Of a DNA stretch of 39,765 bases, positions 24,666 to 34,044 are shown piece by piece. The notes under the pieces are model-generated. The model saw only the letters and a program-made list of their open reading frames with translations. It was not told the DNA's origin and did no database searches. The position numbers and the translations under genes are program-made. The stretch comes from an uncultured Bacteroidota bacterium (GTDB taxonomy: Bacteria > Bacteroidota > Bacteroidia > Flavobacteriales > Flavobacteriaceae): positions 1 to 39,765 of the forward strand of contig CACNIG010000010.1 of assembly GCA_902620455.1 (NCBI GenBank), written 5' to 3'. Position 1 is the stretch's first letter, and each line of letters begins with the position of its first letter.

Positions 24666-27491
24666 ATGAAAAAGACTTTAATCGCTTCATTTCTTTTATT
24701 TACAAATTTTATTTTATCTCAATCCATAATTTCCGGTCAGGTAATTGATGGAGAGTTTAATGATCCTCTTCCATTTGCAAACGTACTTATAACTCTTTCA
24801 GATGGTTCCAATATTGGCGGAACATCAACTGATTTTGACGGCTCATATATTTTTGAAGTTCAACCTGGAATCTATTTTCTTGAATTTTCATTTGTTGGAT
24901 ATGATACTAAAAAAATCACTGAAATTAATGTAGGTGAGAATGAAGAAGTAACTGTTAATTCAATATTGCTTCCTGCATCGAACGCTCTAGAAGAAGTAAT
25001 TGTTACGACAACTGCAAGACAAAATACTGAAGCGGCAGTATTATCTATCCAGAAAAGGGCAATAAACCTAATCGATGGATTATCTGCACAAGCAATAAAG
25101 AAAACTGGTGATAGTGATCTTGCATCTGCAATCAAGAGGGTCCCAGGTGTTTCTATTCAAGATGGAAAATTTGTCTACGTAAGAGGACTAGGTGATAGAT
25201 ACTCAAAGACATTACTTGGCGGACTAGAGGTCCCTGGTCTTGATCCAGATAAAAATACTCTTCAACTAGATATTTTTCCAACTAATCTTCTAGATAATAT
25301 TTTGATTAGTAAGTCTGCAAGTGCTGAGTTAAATGCAGACTTTACTGGAGGTATTGTCGATATACTTTTAAAAGACTTTTCTGCATTACCAGAGTACAGT
25401 TTCTCTGTAAGCGGTTCATTTAATCCAGAGATGAACTTTAATAGTAATTTTATAGGAAACGAAAAAAGTGCTTTTAACTCTTTAGGATTTGATAATGGAT
25501 ATTTTGATCGCCCCTTGGCATCAAGTCAACCAATTCCAGATGTTGAAACATTTAATTTAAGTCAAACTACTCTAACCATGTTTCTTACAAATATGTTTCA
25601 AAAAACTATGTCAGTTTCTAGATTTGATAGCTTTTTAGACTTTAGTATTGGCGCTACTGCAAGTAATCAATACAATATCTCCAATGAAAAAACTATCGGA
25701 TTTATAGCAGCTTTAGGTTATAAAAGGGATTACGAATATTATGAAGATTTTTTTAATGGAACAGTTGAAAAAGAGAACATAAACAGACCATTAGAGCCAT
25801 ATGGTGAACAAAGAGGAGAACTCGGGACAGTTCAAAATTTAGCTAGTAGTTTACTTGGGGTTTCATACAAAACCAAAAATTCAAAATATAAATTAAACTT
25901 ACTTGCATTAAATTCAGGGGAGTCAACTGCAATAAAGGGTATTTATAAAGAGTTTATTGAAAACCCTTATGTTGGTCAAGCTGATATTTTAACCTATACA
26001 GAAAGAAATATTTTATCAATTCCTTTTTCATCTCTTCATACATTCAACAATGGGAATACTAATCTAGAGATAAAAATTTCGCCATCAATTGCTAGAGTTT
26101 ATGATAAAGACTTTAAAAAAACAATCTTTGAGGAAAATCCAACTGGTCTGCAAATTGCTCCCAATACTACTCAAAACCCTAGCAGATTGTGGAGAGATTT
26201 GGAAGAGGATGCATTGTCATCAAACATTATGTTAAGTTTTGATTTGAATAGCAAAAAAATTGATGGTAAAATAAAGATTGGAGGGGCTTACACAATAAAA
26301 GAAAGAATCTACAGAACAAATAACTATGAAATAAATTATCGTGTAAACCCGTTCAGCACTGTTGGAACACTCCCACTGGGAGGTAATGCAAATAATCTTC
26401 TTAATTCAACTTTTTTGTATGATATCAATACGAATGAAGGATCATATATAAAAGGATCATATCAGAGAACCAATCAATTTGATTCAGAAGGAAAAACAAT
26501 GGCAGGATTCCTTTCTGCTGAACTTATATTTTCTGAAAAATGGAAATCTACTTTTGGTTTAAGATTTGAAGAATATACAATTAGATATACCGGTGAAGAT
26601 ATTGAAGGAATAAAATTTAATAATCAACTTCTTGTTGATTCCAGTGATTTTTACCCATCCATTAACTTAATTAGAACAATAAATGAGGATATAAACCTAA
26701 GACTTTCTTACTCTAAATCAACTGCTAGGCCTAGTTTTAAAGAAGCTTCTGCAGCACAAATTTTTGATCCAATAACTGAAAGATATTTTCTAGGTAATCC
26801 AAATTTAAAACCAGCAATTATCAATAATTTTGATTTAAGATATGAGTCGTATGGAGACGGAAATCAAATATTTGCCATTAGTGGTTTTTACAAGATATTT
26901 AATGACCCCATTGAAATCGGTGCAAATGATGCTAATCAACCTAAAATTTTTATTGCAAGAAATAACAAAGAAGCGTCTGTTATTGGAGCTGAAATTGAAC
27001 TGAGAAAAGACATAATAGACACTACAAAAAATAAGTTTTCAATAAATCTTAACGCATCAGTAATTAGCTCTGATTTAACAATGAGTGAAGCTGAATTTAC
27101 TGGAAGAGTTATAAGTAATCCTGATAAAGAAATTGTAAGTTCAAGAGAATTACAAGGACAATCTCCATACCTTATTAATTCTGGTATAATATACAATTCA
27201 TTTGAAAATAATGTTGAAATCGGAGCATATTATAATGTTCAAGGAAAGACTTTAGAGGTAGTTGGGATTGGTAACCTACCGGATGTATACACTCTTCCTT
27301 TCCATAATTTAAATTTAAATATTTCAAAAAGTTTTGGGAAAAACTTGGATCAAAGTTTAACATTTAAGGCTGAAAACTTGTTGAATTCGAAAAGAGAGAG
27401 TGAATATGACTACTACAATATTGAGACAAGTCCTTTTTCAATATATAATCCAGGACAAAGTTTTTCTCTAGGTTATAGTATAAAGTTCTAA
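24666..27491 (+). CDS. TonB-dependent outer-membrane receptor with carboxypeptidase-regulatory-like domain
   Basis: 941 residues. Signal peptide at 1-19 (ends ILSQS), then a carboxypeptidase-D regulatory-like domain (about 21-105: SGQVIDGEFNDPLPFANVLI, TDFDGSYIFEVQPGIY), a linker LEEVIVTTTAR, a plug domain (about 125-240, with SAIKRVPGVSIQDGKFVYVR and GLGDRYSKTLL), and a 22-strand-type barrel ending in Phe941 (SLGYSIKF). It imports a ligand across the outer membrane using TonB energy. No SusC signature is obvious. It follows a lipoprotein gene and precedes the PiT transporter by 19 nt, so phosphate or a phosphorus compound is a candidate substrate, by context only. Confidence 0.94.
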   Translation: MKKTLIASFLLFTNFILSQSIISGQVIDGEFNDPLPFANVLITLSDGSNIGGTSTDFDGSYIFEVQPGIYFLEFSFVGYDTKKITEINVGENEEVTVNSILLPASNALEEVIVTTTARQNTEAAVLSIQKRAINLIDGLSAQAIKKTGDSDLASAIKRVPGVSIQDGKFVYVRGLGDRYSKTLLGGLEVPGLDPDKNTLQLDIFPTNLLDNILISKSASAELNADFTGGIVDILLKDFSALPEYSFSVSGSFNPEMNFNSNFIGNEKSAFNSLGFDNGYFDRPLASSQPIPDVETFNLSQTTLTMFLTNMFQKTMSVSRFDSFLDFSIGATASNQYNISNEKTIGFIAALGYKRDYEYYEDFFNGTVEKENINRPLEPYGEQRGELGTVQNLASSLLGVSYKTKNSKYKLNLLALNSGESTAIKGIYKEFIENPYVGQADILTYTERNILSIPFSSLHTFNNGNTNLEIKISPSIARVYDKDFKKTIFEENPTGLQIAPNTTQNPSRLWRDLEEDALSSNIMLSFDLNSKKIDGKIKIGGAYTIKERIYRTNNYEINYRVNPFSTVGTLPLGGNANNLLNSTFLYDINTNEGSYIKGSYQRTNQFDSEGKTMAGFLSAELIFSEKWKSTFGLRFEEYTIRYTGEDIEGIKFNNQLLVDSSDFYPSINLIRTINEDINLRLSYSKSTARPSFKEASAAQIFDPITERYFLGNPNLKPAIINNFDLRYESYGDGNQIFAISGFYKIFNDPIEIGANDANQPKIFIARNNKEASVIGAEIELRKDIIDTTKNKFSINLNASVISSDLTMSEAEFTGRVISNPDKEIVSSRELQGQSPYLINSGIIYNSFENNVEIGAYYNVQGKTLEVVGIGNLPDVYTLPFHNLNLNISKSFGKNLDQSLTFKAENLLNSKRESEYDYYNIETSPFSIYNPGQSFSLGYSIKF

Positions 27492-27510
27492 ATTTGAATA
27501 AATAATTCAA

Positions 27511-29118
27511 TTGGAAAGCGCTTATATATTTATAATTGGAATAATAATCTTTTTAGCAATTAGTGATTTAATTGTAGGTGTAAGCAATGATGCTGTTAAT
27601 TTTTTAAACTCTGCGATTGGGTCTAAAGTAATTTCTTTTAAAAACATAATGATTCTTGCAAGCGTAGGAGTTGCAATCGGTGCAATCTCATCGAGTGGGA
27701 TGATGGAAATTGCAAGGAAAGGAATCTTTAACCCTGAAGCTTTTTTCTTTAGTGATATCATAATCATTTTCCTTTCGGTAATGATTACAGATATATTAAT
27801 TCTGGATTTATTTAATTCATGGGGTCTGCCTACCTCTACAACTGTATCAATTGTTTTTGAGTTACTTGGAGCTGCAGTAATTATGTCTATTATAAAAATT
27901 ATGGGTTCAGATGGAAATATGGCAGAAATTGAAAATTATATTAACGTTCAAAAAGCCACAGAAATTGTAATAGGAATTCTCCTATCTGTTTTGGTTGCCT
28001 TTTCTATTGGTGCAATTATTCAATGGTTATCAAGATTAGTCTTAACGTTTGATTTTGAGTCAAAAAGCATCCTGCTGAATTCAATATTCGGTTCACTCTC
28101 TTTTACATCTATTATAAATTTTATTTTAATTAAAGGAATTAAGGGGACACCTTATTCCTCAGAGAGTTACTCCGCTTTAAATAATATGACGATAAATGAA
28201 TTTATTGACTCAAATATTATTTTGTTTTGGATTATAAGTTTAATCTTTTGGTTTCTTATATCTTTTTTAATCTGTAAACTGTTTAAGCTTGATATTTATA
28301 AAATTATAATTGCAATTGGCACCTTTTCATTAGCACTAGCATTTGCAGGAAATGATCTAGTAAATTTTATAGGAGTTCCAATTGCTGCAATAGAATCTTT
28401 TCAATCTTGGTCATCTTCATCTATAAGTGCTGCTGAGTTTTCTATGATATCATTATCAGAGAAAGTTAATACACCACCTATCTATCTTGTTATCTCTGGT
28501 TTAATTATGGTAGTTACTTTATGGTTTTCATCTAAAGCAAAGAATGTTGTTAAGACAAGCTTGGACTTATCAAATCAGAATGAAATAGATGAGAAATTTC
28601 AATCTAATTTTATTGGAAGACTACTTGTAAATTTTGGATTGAGTTTAAATAAAGTATTCATTAAAATTATCCCAGATAATATTTTACATAAGATTAATCA
28701 ATCTTTTAAATTTAATTCAAATCTAAATATTGAAAAATCTATTGATGGAACTAGGCCATCATTTGATAAATTAAGAGCAAGCTTAAACCTTGTAATTGCA
28801 GCAATTTTAATATCAGTTGCAACATCATATAAATTACCCCTTTCTACAACATATGTTACTTTTATGGTAGCAATGGGGACATCTTTATCTGACAGAGCTT
28901 GGACTAATAATAGTGCAGTTTACAGAGTATCAGGAGTAGTGAGTGTTATTGGTGGTTGGTTTTTTACAGCCTTTTCTGCTTTTTCAATTTGTGGATTAAT
29001 TGTTTTCATTATCCACTCAACTGGATTAATTGGTATTATAATTACCCTAGCCATTGTAGCTTTAATGATAGTAAGAAATCATATTAATTTTAAGAAAAAG
29101 GGTGAGATAAAAATCTAA
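27511..29118 (+). CDS. PiT-family inorganic phosphate transporter
   Basis: 535 residues, more than ten hydrophobic helices in two related halves. The PiT signatures are visible as SNDAVNFLNSAIGS (about 25-38) and FAGNDLVNFIGVP in the second half, plus PTSTTVSIVFELLGAAV and LPLSTTYVTFMVAMGTSLSD. It carries phosphate across the inner membrane with H+ or Na+. I kept the TTG start at 27511 because MESAYIFIIG matches the N-terminus expected for the family and the helix begins at once; the next ATG is far inside the helix bundle. It follows the TonB receptor by 19 nt, and its stop overlaps the convergent stop of the next gene by 4 nt. Confidence 0.93.
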   Translation: MESAYIFIIGIIIFLAISDLIVGVSNDAVNFLNSAIGSKVISFKNIMILASVGVAIGAISSSGMMEIARKGIFNPEAFFFSDIIIIFLSVMITDILILDLFNSWGLPTSTTVSIVFELLGAAVIMSIIKIMGSDGNMAEIENYINVQKATEIVIGILLSVLVAFSIGAIIQWLSRLVLTFDFESKSILLNSIFGSLSFTSIINFILIKGIKGTPYSSESYSALNNMTINEFIDSNIILFWIISLIFWFLISFLICKLFKLDIYKIIIAIGTFSLALAFAGNDLVNFIGVPIAAIESFQSWSSSSISAAEFSMISLSEKVNTPPIYLVISGLIMVVTLWFSSKAKNVVKTSLDLSNQNEIDEKFQSNFIGRLLVNFGLSLNKVFIKIIPDNILHKINQSFKFNSNLNIEKSIDGTRPSFDKLRASLNLVIAAILISVATSYKLPLSTTYVTFMVAMGTSLSDRAWTNNSAVYRVSGVVSVIGGWFFTAFSAFSICGLIVFIIHSTGLIGIIITLAIVALMIVRNHINFKKKGEIKI

Positions 29119-29471
29119 TCATTCACTGTACCAAGAGTTACTGGTGTATCCCAGTTAACTACATCAACAATTGTATTGTCAGAGTACTCTACTTCTTTAA
29201 TTTTTCCATTATTTCTGAAAATCCATCTTCCTACTTTTTTTCCTTTTTCATATTGACCAGAAATAATTTTAATTCCAGTTTTATTAAAACTAGACCATTT
29301 ACCGTGAAGTTTATTATTCTTTATAAAACCTTCTTGCATAATATTACCATCCTCATTTAAATAAACTACTTTAAAAGTATTGTTGCCTTCTTTAGTAATT
29401 ATCTTTTGCTCTTGCGCACAGAGGGATCCTGTAGTAAGTACAAGGGTAAGAATAAGCAATAAATGTCTCAT
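29115..29471 (-). CDS. Small secreted YwqK/MORN-like repeat protein
   Basis: 118 residues. Signal peptide at about 1-20 (LLLILTLVLTTGSLCAQ). The rest is MORN/YwqK-like beta-hairpin repeats: LNEDGNIMQEGFIKNNKLHG, KWSSFNKTGIKIISGQYEKG and KKVGRWIFRNNGKIKEVEYS. Homologues are called 'toxin-antitoxin system YwqK family antitoxin', but nothing here indicates a toxin partner. Stop overlaps that of the PiT gene (shared CTAA). A six-fold 11-bp repeat array lies in its upstream region, so it may be strongly regulated. Function unknown. Confidence 0.82.
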   Translation of the reverse strand: MRHLLLILTLVLTTGSLCAQEQKIITKEGNNTFKVVYLNEDGNIMQEGFIKNNKLHGKWSSFNKTGIKIISGQYEKGKKVGRWIFRNNGKIKEVEYSDNTIVDVVNWDTPVTLGTVND

Positions 29472-29484
29472 AATTGTCAGTTCT

Positions 29485-29550
29485 ATAACATAAAGTTAAC
29501 TATAAATTAACAATTATCAAACTTTTACATAACATTAAATTAACATTGGA
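29485..29550. promoter_or_regulatory. Six-fold 11-bp repeat array (Pho-box-like operator candidate)
   Basis: Six consecutive 11-nt units start at 29485, 29496, 29507, 29518, 29529 and 29540 with the hexamers ATAACA, TTAACT, TTAACA, CAAACT, ATAACA and TTAACA. AAC falls at unit positions 3-5 in all six. On the minus strand it reads TGTTA-N6-TGTTA, the spacing of the classical PhoB box (TGTCA-N6-TGTCA). It lies 14-79 nt upstream of the YwqK/MORN-like gene and just after nrdA. The fourth, divergent unit includes AAAGTTTG on the minus strand, one mismatch from TAnnTTTG, and might be the -7 box. Confidence 0.6.
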
Positions 29551-29575
29551 ATGTAAAGTACTGATTTAAAATGAA

Positions 29576-32053
29576 TTAAGAACCACACATAAGGCAGTCA
29601 TCATCCTCATTTTCTTTTGATTGCGACAGGATTTGCTTTAGTTCCTCCGGTGATAATGGCTCAACCGCAACAGGTTTTTCTTTAGATTTTGATGCTGCTG
29701 CTTTTTCTGTTCTTGTAATTTCAACCTCTCCTACTTCTTCTGCCTCAACTTCAACTTTTGGCTCTACAGGTTTTGCTTCTTTTTTCTTCAAAGTAAATTT
29801 GATAGCATCGACAGCAGACTTAGTCCTCAGATAATACATTCCAGTTTTTAAACCTGATTTCCATGCATAAAAATGCATTGATGTAAGTTTAGACATTGTA
29901 GCACCTTCCATAAATAAATTAAGTGATTGAGACTGATCAATAAAGAACCCTCTGTGTCTAGCCATATCAATTATATCCTTCATACTCATTTCCCAAACTG
30001 TTTTATATAATTCTTTAAGATCATCTGGTATACCTTCAATATCTTGAATTGATCCGTTTGCTGCCATAAGATCTTGTTTCATATCCTCATTCCATAGATT
30101 AAGCTCAACCAAGTCATTTAAAAGATGCTTGTTCACTATAATAAACTCTCCAGAAAGAACTCTTCTAGTATATATATTTGATGTATAAGGCTCAAAACAC
30201 TCATTGTTACCTAGAATTTGAGAAGTACTCGCAGTTGGCATTGGAGCTACCAGCAGAGAGTTTCTTACTCCATGTTTTAATACATCTTTTCTTAATTTTT
30301 TCCAATCCCATCTTCCACTAAGGTCTTCATCTTCAACGCCCCACATGTTATGCTGAAATTCTCCTTTTGAAATAGGTGAACCTTTGTAAGACTCATACAC
30401 GCCATCTTTCTTTGCTTCTTCAACTGAAGCATTTAAGGCTGCATAATATATTGTTTCAAAAATTTCTTGATTCAGCTCTTTTGCTTTATCAGAAGTAAAA
30501 GGAAGTCTTAGAAGAATAAACGCATCAGCTAATCCCTGAACTCCAAGACCAACAGGTCTGTGTCTAAAGTTTGAATTTTCTGCCTCTTTTACCGGGTAGT
30601 AATTCATATCAATAACCTTATTCAAATTCTTAGTTACTCTAACAGTAACATCATAAAGTTTTTGATGATTAAATTCCCCATCTTCTACAAACATAGGTAG
30701 AGCAATAGATGCAAGATTACAAACAGCTATTTCATCTTTTGATGTGTACTCCAATATCTCTGTACATAAATTTGAAGATCTGATTGTACCAAGATTTTTT
30801 TGATTAGATTTTCTGTTTGCAGAATCTTTATATAGCATGTAAGGTGTACCAGTCTCAATTTGAGATTCTAGAATCTTTTCCCAAAGCTCTCTTGCTTTAA
30901 TTGATTTTCTACCCTTAGATTTCTTTTCATATTTAACATATAGTTTATCAAACTCATCACCATGACAATCATATAAACCTGGACATTCATTCGGACACAT
31001 TAAAGTCCACTCTTCATTATTCTCTACTCTTTTCATAAATAGATCTGGGATCCACATTGCATAGAATAAGTCTCTGGCTCTCATTTCCTCTTTCCCATGG
31101 TTTTTCTTTAAGTCGAGGAAATCATAAATATCAGCATGCCATGGCTCAATGTAGATTGCGAATGAACCTTTTCTTTTTCCACCACCCTGATCAACATATC
31201 TTGCTGTGTCATTAAAAACTCTCAGCATAGGGACAATCCCATTAGAAGTTCCGTTAGTTCCTGATATGTATGAACCAGTAGATCTAATATTATGAATTGA
31301 AAGACCTATACCTCCTGCTGACTGAGATATTTTAGCAGTTTGTTTTAGTGTATCATATATTCCGTCAATACTATCATCTTGCATAGTCAAGAGGAAACAT
31401 GAAGACATTTGAGGTTTTGGTGTACCTGCGTTAAAAAGAGTTGGTGTAGCATGAGTAAAATATTTTTTAGACATCAACTCATAAGTATCGATAACTGCAT
31501 CAATGTCATTTAAGTGAATTCCAACTGAGACCCTCATCAACATATGTTGTGGTCTCTCAACTATTTTTCCGTTAATTTTAAGTAAATAAGATCTTTCAAG
31601 AGTTTTAAATCCAAAGTAGTCATATCCAAAATCCCTATTGTAAATAATTTTTGAATCTAAAAGCTCTGCGTTTTTCTTAATTACTTTATAAACTTCATCT
31701 GAAAGTAGAGGAGCTTTTTTTCCTGTGATTGGATTCACATATTCATGTAGATCCTTCATAGTGGATGAAAAAGACTTATTGGTATTTTTATGTAAGTTAG
31801 AGACAGAAATTCTAGCTGCAAGTGAAGCATAATCTGGATGAGTAGTTGTCATTGTTGCAGCAATTTCTGCAGCAAGATTATCTAACTCAGATGTAGTAAC
31901 TCCATCATAAAGACCTTCAATAACCCTCATGGCTACTCTGACAGGGTCGACTAGCTCATTGAAACCATAGCAAAGCTTTTTAATCCTTGCGGTTATTTTA
32001 TCAAACATTATGGGTTCCTTCTTCCCATCTCTTTTAATTACATACATACTCAT
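29576..32053 (-). CDS. nrdA: Ribonucleoside-diphosphate reductase class Ia, alpha subunit
   Basis: 825 residues. It reduces NDPs to dNDPs using a radical delivered by NrdB. Seen: N-terminal ATP-cone (about 1-90, [17 protein letters not shown]) for allosteric activity control; Cys219 in MSSCFLL and Cys445 in AVCNLAS (redox pair); and Asn428/Cys430/Glu432 in SSNLCTEI (radical cysteine and active site). A long Lys/Glu/Pro/Val-rich linker (about 756-810) leads to the C-terminal Cys820/Cys823 pair in DDDCLMCGS that accepts reducing equivalents. It follows nrdB by 43 nt on the same strand. An ATG two codons downstream (29 of family homologues start MYVIKRDG-like) is an alternative start. Confidence 0.97.
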   Translation of the reverse strand: MSMYVIKRDGKKEPIMFDKITARIKKLCYGFNELVDPVRVAMRVIEGLYDGVTTSELDNLAAEIAATMTTTHPDYASLAARISVSNLHKNTNKSFSSTMKDLHEYVNPITGKKAPLLSDEVYKVIKKNAELLDSKIIYNRDFGYDYFGFKTLERSYLLKINGKIVERPQHMLMRVSVGIHLNDIDAVIDTYELMSKKYFTHATPTLFNAGTPKPQMSSCFLLTMQDDSIDGIYDTLKQTAKISQSAGGIGLSIHNIRSTGSYISGTNGTSNGIVPMLRVFNDTARYVDQGGGKRKGSFAIYIEPWHADIYDFLDLKKNHGKEEMRARDLFYAMWIPDLFMKRVENNEEWTLMCPNECPGLYDCHGDEFDKLYVKYEKKSKGRKSIKARELWEKILESQIETGTPYMLYKDSANRKSNQKNLGTIRSSNLCTEILEYTSKDEIAVCNLASIALPMFVEDGEFNHQKLYDVTVRVTKNLNKVIDMNYYPVKEAENSNFRHRPVGLGVQGLADAFILLRLPFTSDKAKELNQEIFETIYYAALNASVEEAKKDGVYESYKGSPISKGEFQHNMWGVEDEDLSGRWDWKKLRKDVLKHGVRNSLLVAPMPTASTSQILGNNECFEPYTSNIYTRRVLSGEFIIVNKHLLNDLVELNLWNEDMKQDLMAANGSIQDIEGIPDDLKELYKTVWEMSMKDIIDMARHRGFFIDQSQSLNLFMEGATMSKLTSMHFYAWKSGLKTGMYYLRTKSAVDAIKFTLKKKEAKPVEPKVEVEAEEVGEVEITRTEKAAASKSKEKPVAVEPLSPEELKQILSQSKENEDDDCLMCGS

Positions 32054-32096
32054 TCCATTAGCATATTATATTATTTAAAAAATTTAAATGATTATT

Positions 32097-33074
32097 TTAA
32101 AAATCGTCGTCAAGACCAAAGTTTGACTCGTCTTTTTTATCATTATTTAAAACACCTGCTTTCTGATACTCTGAAACTCTTTTTTCAAAGAAGTTAGTCT
32201 TACCCTGAAGGTTGATCATATCCATAAAATCAAATGGATTTGAAACATTAAATTCTTTCTCACAACCAAATTGATCTAAGAGTCTGTCTGTAACAAACTC
32301 TAGATATTGAGTCATTAATTTAGCATTCATACCTATTAAACTAACAGGCAATGATTCTGTAATAAATTCTCTTTCAATATTAAGTGCATCAACTAATATT
32401 TCCTTAATTCTTTCCTTTGGAACTTTATTGATCATATGATTATTATGCAAGTGAACCGCAAAATCACAATGAACTCCTTCATCACGAGAGATTAACTCAT
32501 TGGAAAAAGTTAGACCTGGCATTAGACCTCTTTTCTTTAGCCAGAAAATTGAACAGAATGAGCCTGAAAAGAAAACTCCTTCAACACCTGCAAAAGCAAT
32601 AAGTCTTTCAGCAAAAGAATCTGACTCAATCCATTTTAAAGCCCAGTCAGCTTTCTTTTTAATTGCAGGGAAATTTTCAATTGCCTTAAATAATGTGTCT
32701 TTCTCCTTATCATCTTTAACATAAGTATCAATCAAAAGTGAGTATGTTTCTGAATGAATGTTCTCCATCATAATTTGAAAACCATAGAAAAATTTTGCCT
32801 CAGAATATTGAACTTCGTTTACGAAATTTTCTGCTAAGTTTTCATTTACAATACCGTCAGATGCAGCAAAAAAAGCAAGAATATGTTTTATAAAGTATCT
32901 CTCGTCATCATTTAATTTTGTATTCCAATCATTTAAATCTTGGTGTAAATCAATTTCTTCAGCTGTCCAAAAGCTTGCTTCACATTTTTTATACCATTCC
33001 CAAATGTCATGATGCTTAATTGGAAAAATTACAAATCTGTCTTTGTTTTCTTGTAAAAGGGGTTCTTGCTGCAT
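32097..33074 (-). CDS. nrdB: Ribonucleoside-diphosphate reductase class Ia, beta subunit
   Basis: 325 residues. This ferritin-like subunit makes and stores the tyrosyl radical for NrdA. Metal ligands can be read: Asp42 (WTAEEIDL), Glu104 and His107 (ENIHSETY), Glu165 ([11 protein letters not shown]), Glu199 and His202 (DEGVHCDF). The radical tyrosine is Tyr111, so this is a classical tyrosyl-radical R2 rather than a Phe-substituted type. The C-terminal tail FGLDDDF should dock to NrdA. First gene of nrdBA. Confidence 0.97.
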   Translation of the reverse strand: MQQEPLLQENKDRFVIFPIKHHDIWEWYKKCEASFWTAEEIDLHQDLNDWNTKLNDDERYFIKHILAFFAASDGIVNENLAENFVNEVQYSEAKFFYGFQIMMENIHSETYSLLIDTYVKDDKEKDTLFKAIENFPAIKKKADWALKWIESDSFAERLIAFAGVEGVFFSGSFCSIFWLKKRGLMPGLTFSNELISRDEGVHCDFAVHLHNNHMINKVPKERIKEILVDALNIEREFITESLPVSLIGMNAKLMTQYLEFVTDRLLDQFGCEKEFNVSNPFDFMDMINLQGKTNFFEKRVSEYQKAGVLNNDKKDESNFGLDDDF

Positions 33075-33325
33075 AATAAATAATTTTTGATTTACGATTT
33101 TTTTATTTCTTCAAATATTTAAAATTCTATTGAAAATTGAAAGAGGATTTTTCAAAGATTAACATAAAGTTTTTAACATTAAAAAATAATAACTTTTTTA
33201 GATGAAATTTTATGAATTTTTAAGAATACATTGAGCAAAAAAAAAAAATAAATTTTCTAAATTTCTTCAATATCTTTGGGCATTAAAATGAATTAAAAAA
33301 ATATTAATGATAGCTTTTTTTAGCT

Positions 33326-33333
33326 TATGTTTG
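33326..33333 (+). promoter_or_regulatory. Candidate -7 box for the 65-residue membrane protein
   Basis: TATGTTTG matches TAnnTTTG and ends 11 nt before the ATG at 33345, implying a leader of only about 7 nt. No -33 TTG was found at the expected spacing. Confidence 0.4.
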
Positions 33334-33344
33334 CATAACAAAAA

Positions 33345-33542
33345 ATGAAATATTTAGATAAAATTTTATTGTTTTTAACAATTTTGATTGTAGTATTTAA
33401 TTTAACTCAAATAAATATTTATAATTTTTTGGATGATGAAAACAGAATCGCACTAATATGTTTCATTCTTTCACTATGTGCTCTTATCCTTATCTTAATT
33501 TTAATGATTTCAAAAAAAATTAGGGATAAATACAAAAGTTAA
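33345..33542 (+). CDS. Small two-helix membrane protein of unknown function
   Basis: 65 residues. Two hydrophobic helices (about 6-24 and 35-56) are separated by a short polar loop NFLDDENR, with a basic C-terminal tail KKIRDKYKS. I do not recognise the family. Support for a real gene: a -7-like box just upstream, a proper membrane-protein composition, and an end that exactly overlaps the convergent dCMP deaminase stop (shared TTAA), the pattern seen for other convergent pairs here. Confidence 0.7.
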   Translation: MKYLDKILLFLTILIVVFNLTQINIYNFLDDENRIALICFILSLCALILILILMISKKIRDKYKS

Positions 33543-33958
33543 ATCTCAATAAAATCTACCTCTACACCTGACTTCAATAAAAATTCAATTCCTGATTGAT
33601 CTTTATATTTTTTTGAGTAAACAATCCTTTTTATACCAGATTGAAAAATAAGTTTACTGCATTCCCTACATGGAGATAATGTGATGTATAGTGTGGCTCC
33701 ATTTGTAGACTGTGTTGAGCCAGAGACTTTTGCTATTGCATTAGCCTCTGCATGCAGAACATACCATTTAGTATAACCTTCATCGTCTTCACAAGGATTT
33801 TCAAATCCAGTTGGGGTTCCATTGTATCCATCTGATATAATCATCTTATCTTTTACAATCAATGCGCCAACTTGTCTTCTTTTACAATGAGATAGTTTAG
33901 CCCATTCTTCAGCCATTTTAAGATAAGCAATATCATATTTTAACTGTTTGTTTTTCAA
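33539..33958 (-). CDS. Deoxycytidylate (dCMP) deaminase family protein
   Basis: 139 residues. Zinc-dependent deaminase: His69-Ala-Glu71 (LHAEANAIAKV, catalytic Glu71) and Cys97/Cys100 in PCREC are the zinc site. The N-terminal KLSHCKRRQVGALIVKD and ISDGYNGTPTGFENPCED match the dCMP deaminase/ComEB group. It turns dCMP into dUMP for dTTP synthesis, so it fits beside ribonucleotide reductase. Stop shared with the convergent 65-residue gene. Confidence 0.94.
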   Translation of the reverse strand: MKNKQLKYDIAYLKMAEEWAKLSHCKRRQVGALIVKDKMIISDGYNGTPTGFENPCEDDEGYTKWYVLHAEANAIAKVSGSTQSTNGATLYITLSPCRECSKLIFQSGIKRIVYSKKYKDQSGIEFLLKSGVEVDFIEI

Positions 33959-34023
33959 ATCTGATTATTCATTAATGATTGCTAAATATAAGTTAATCTG
34001 AATTTATTTTTTTACTTTCTTTA

Positions 34024-34031
34024 TATATTTG
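34024..34031 (+). promoter_or_regulatory. Candidate -7 box for the bacilliredoxin gene
   Basis: TATATTTG matches TAnnTTTG and ends 13 nt before the ATG at 34045, giving a leader of about 9 nt. A CTG at 33998 is the nearest thing to a -33 TTG. Confidence 0.4.
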
Positions 34032-34044
34032 TAAAAAAATAAAA

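Noticed and set aside
29115-29471. Reading the YwqK-like gene as an antitoxin
   Set aside because: The protein has a secretion signal and no adjacent toxin; the name comes from family annotation, not from evidence here.
33237-33248. Run of twelve A residues upstream of the 65-residue gene
   Set aside because: No paired stem precedes it on either strand, so not a terminator; probably a simple homopolymer in AT-rich DNA.
33075-33344. 270-nt gap between nrdB and the 65-residue gene, searched for small genes and RNAs
   Set aside because: Apart from the TTAACA pair, the A-run and the -7 box, I see no open frame or stable fold that can be supported.
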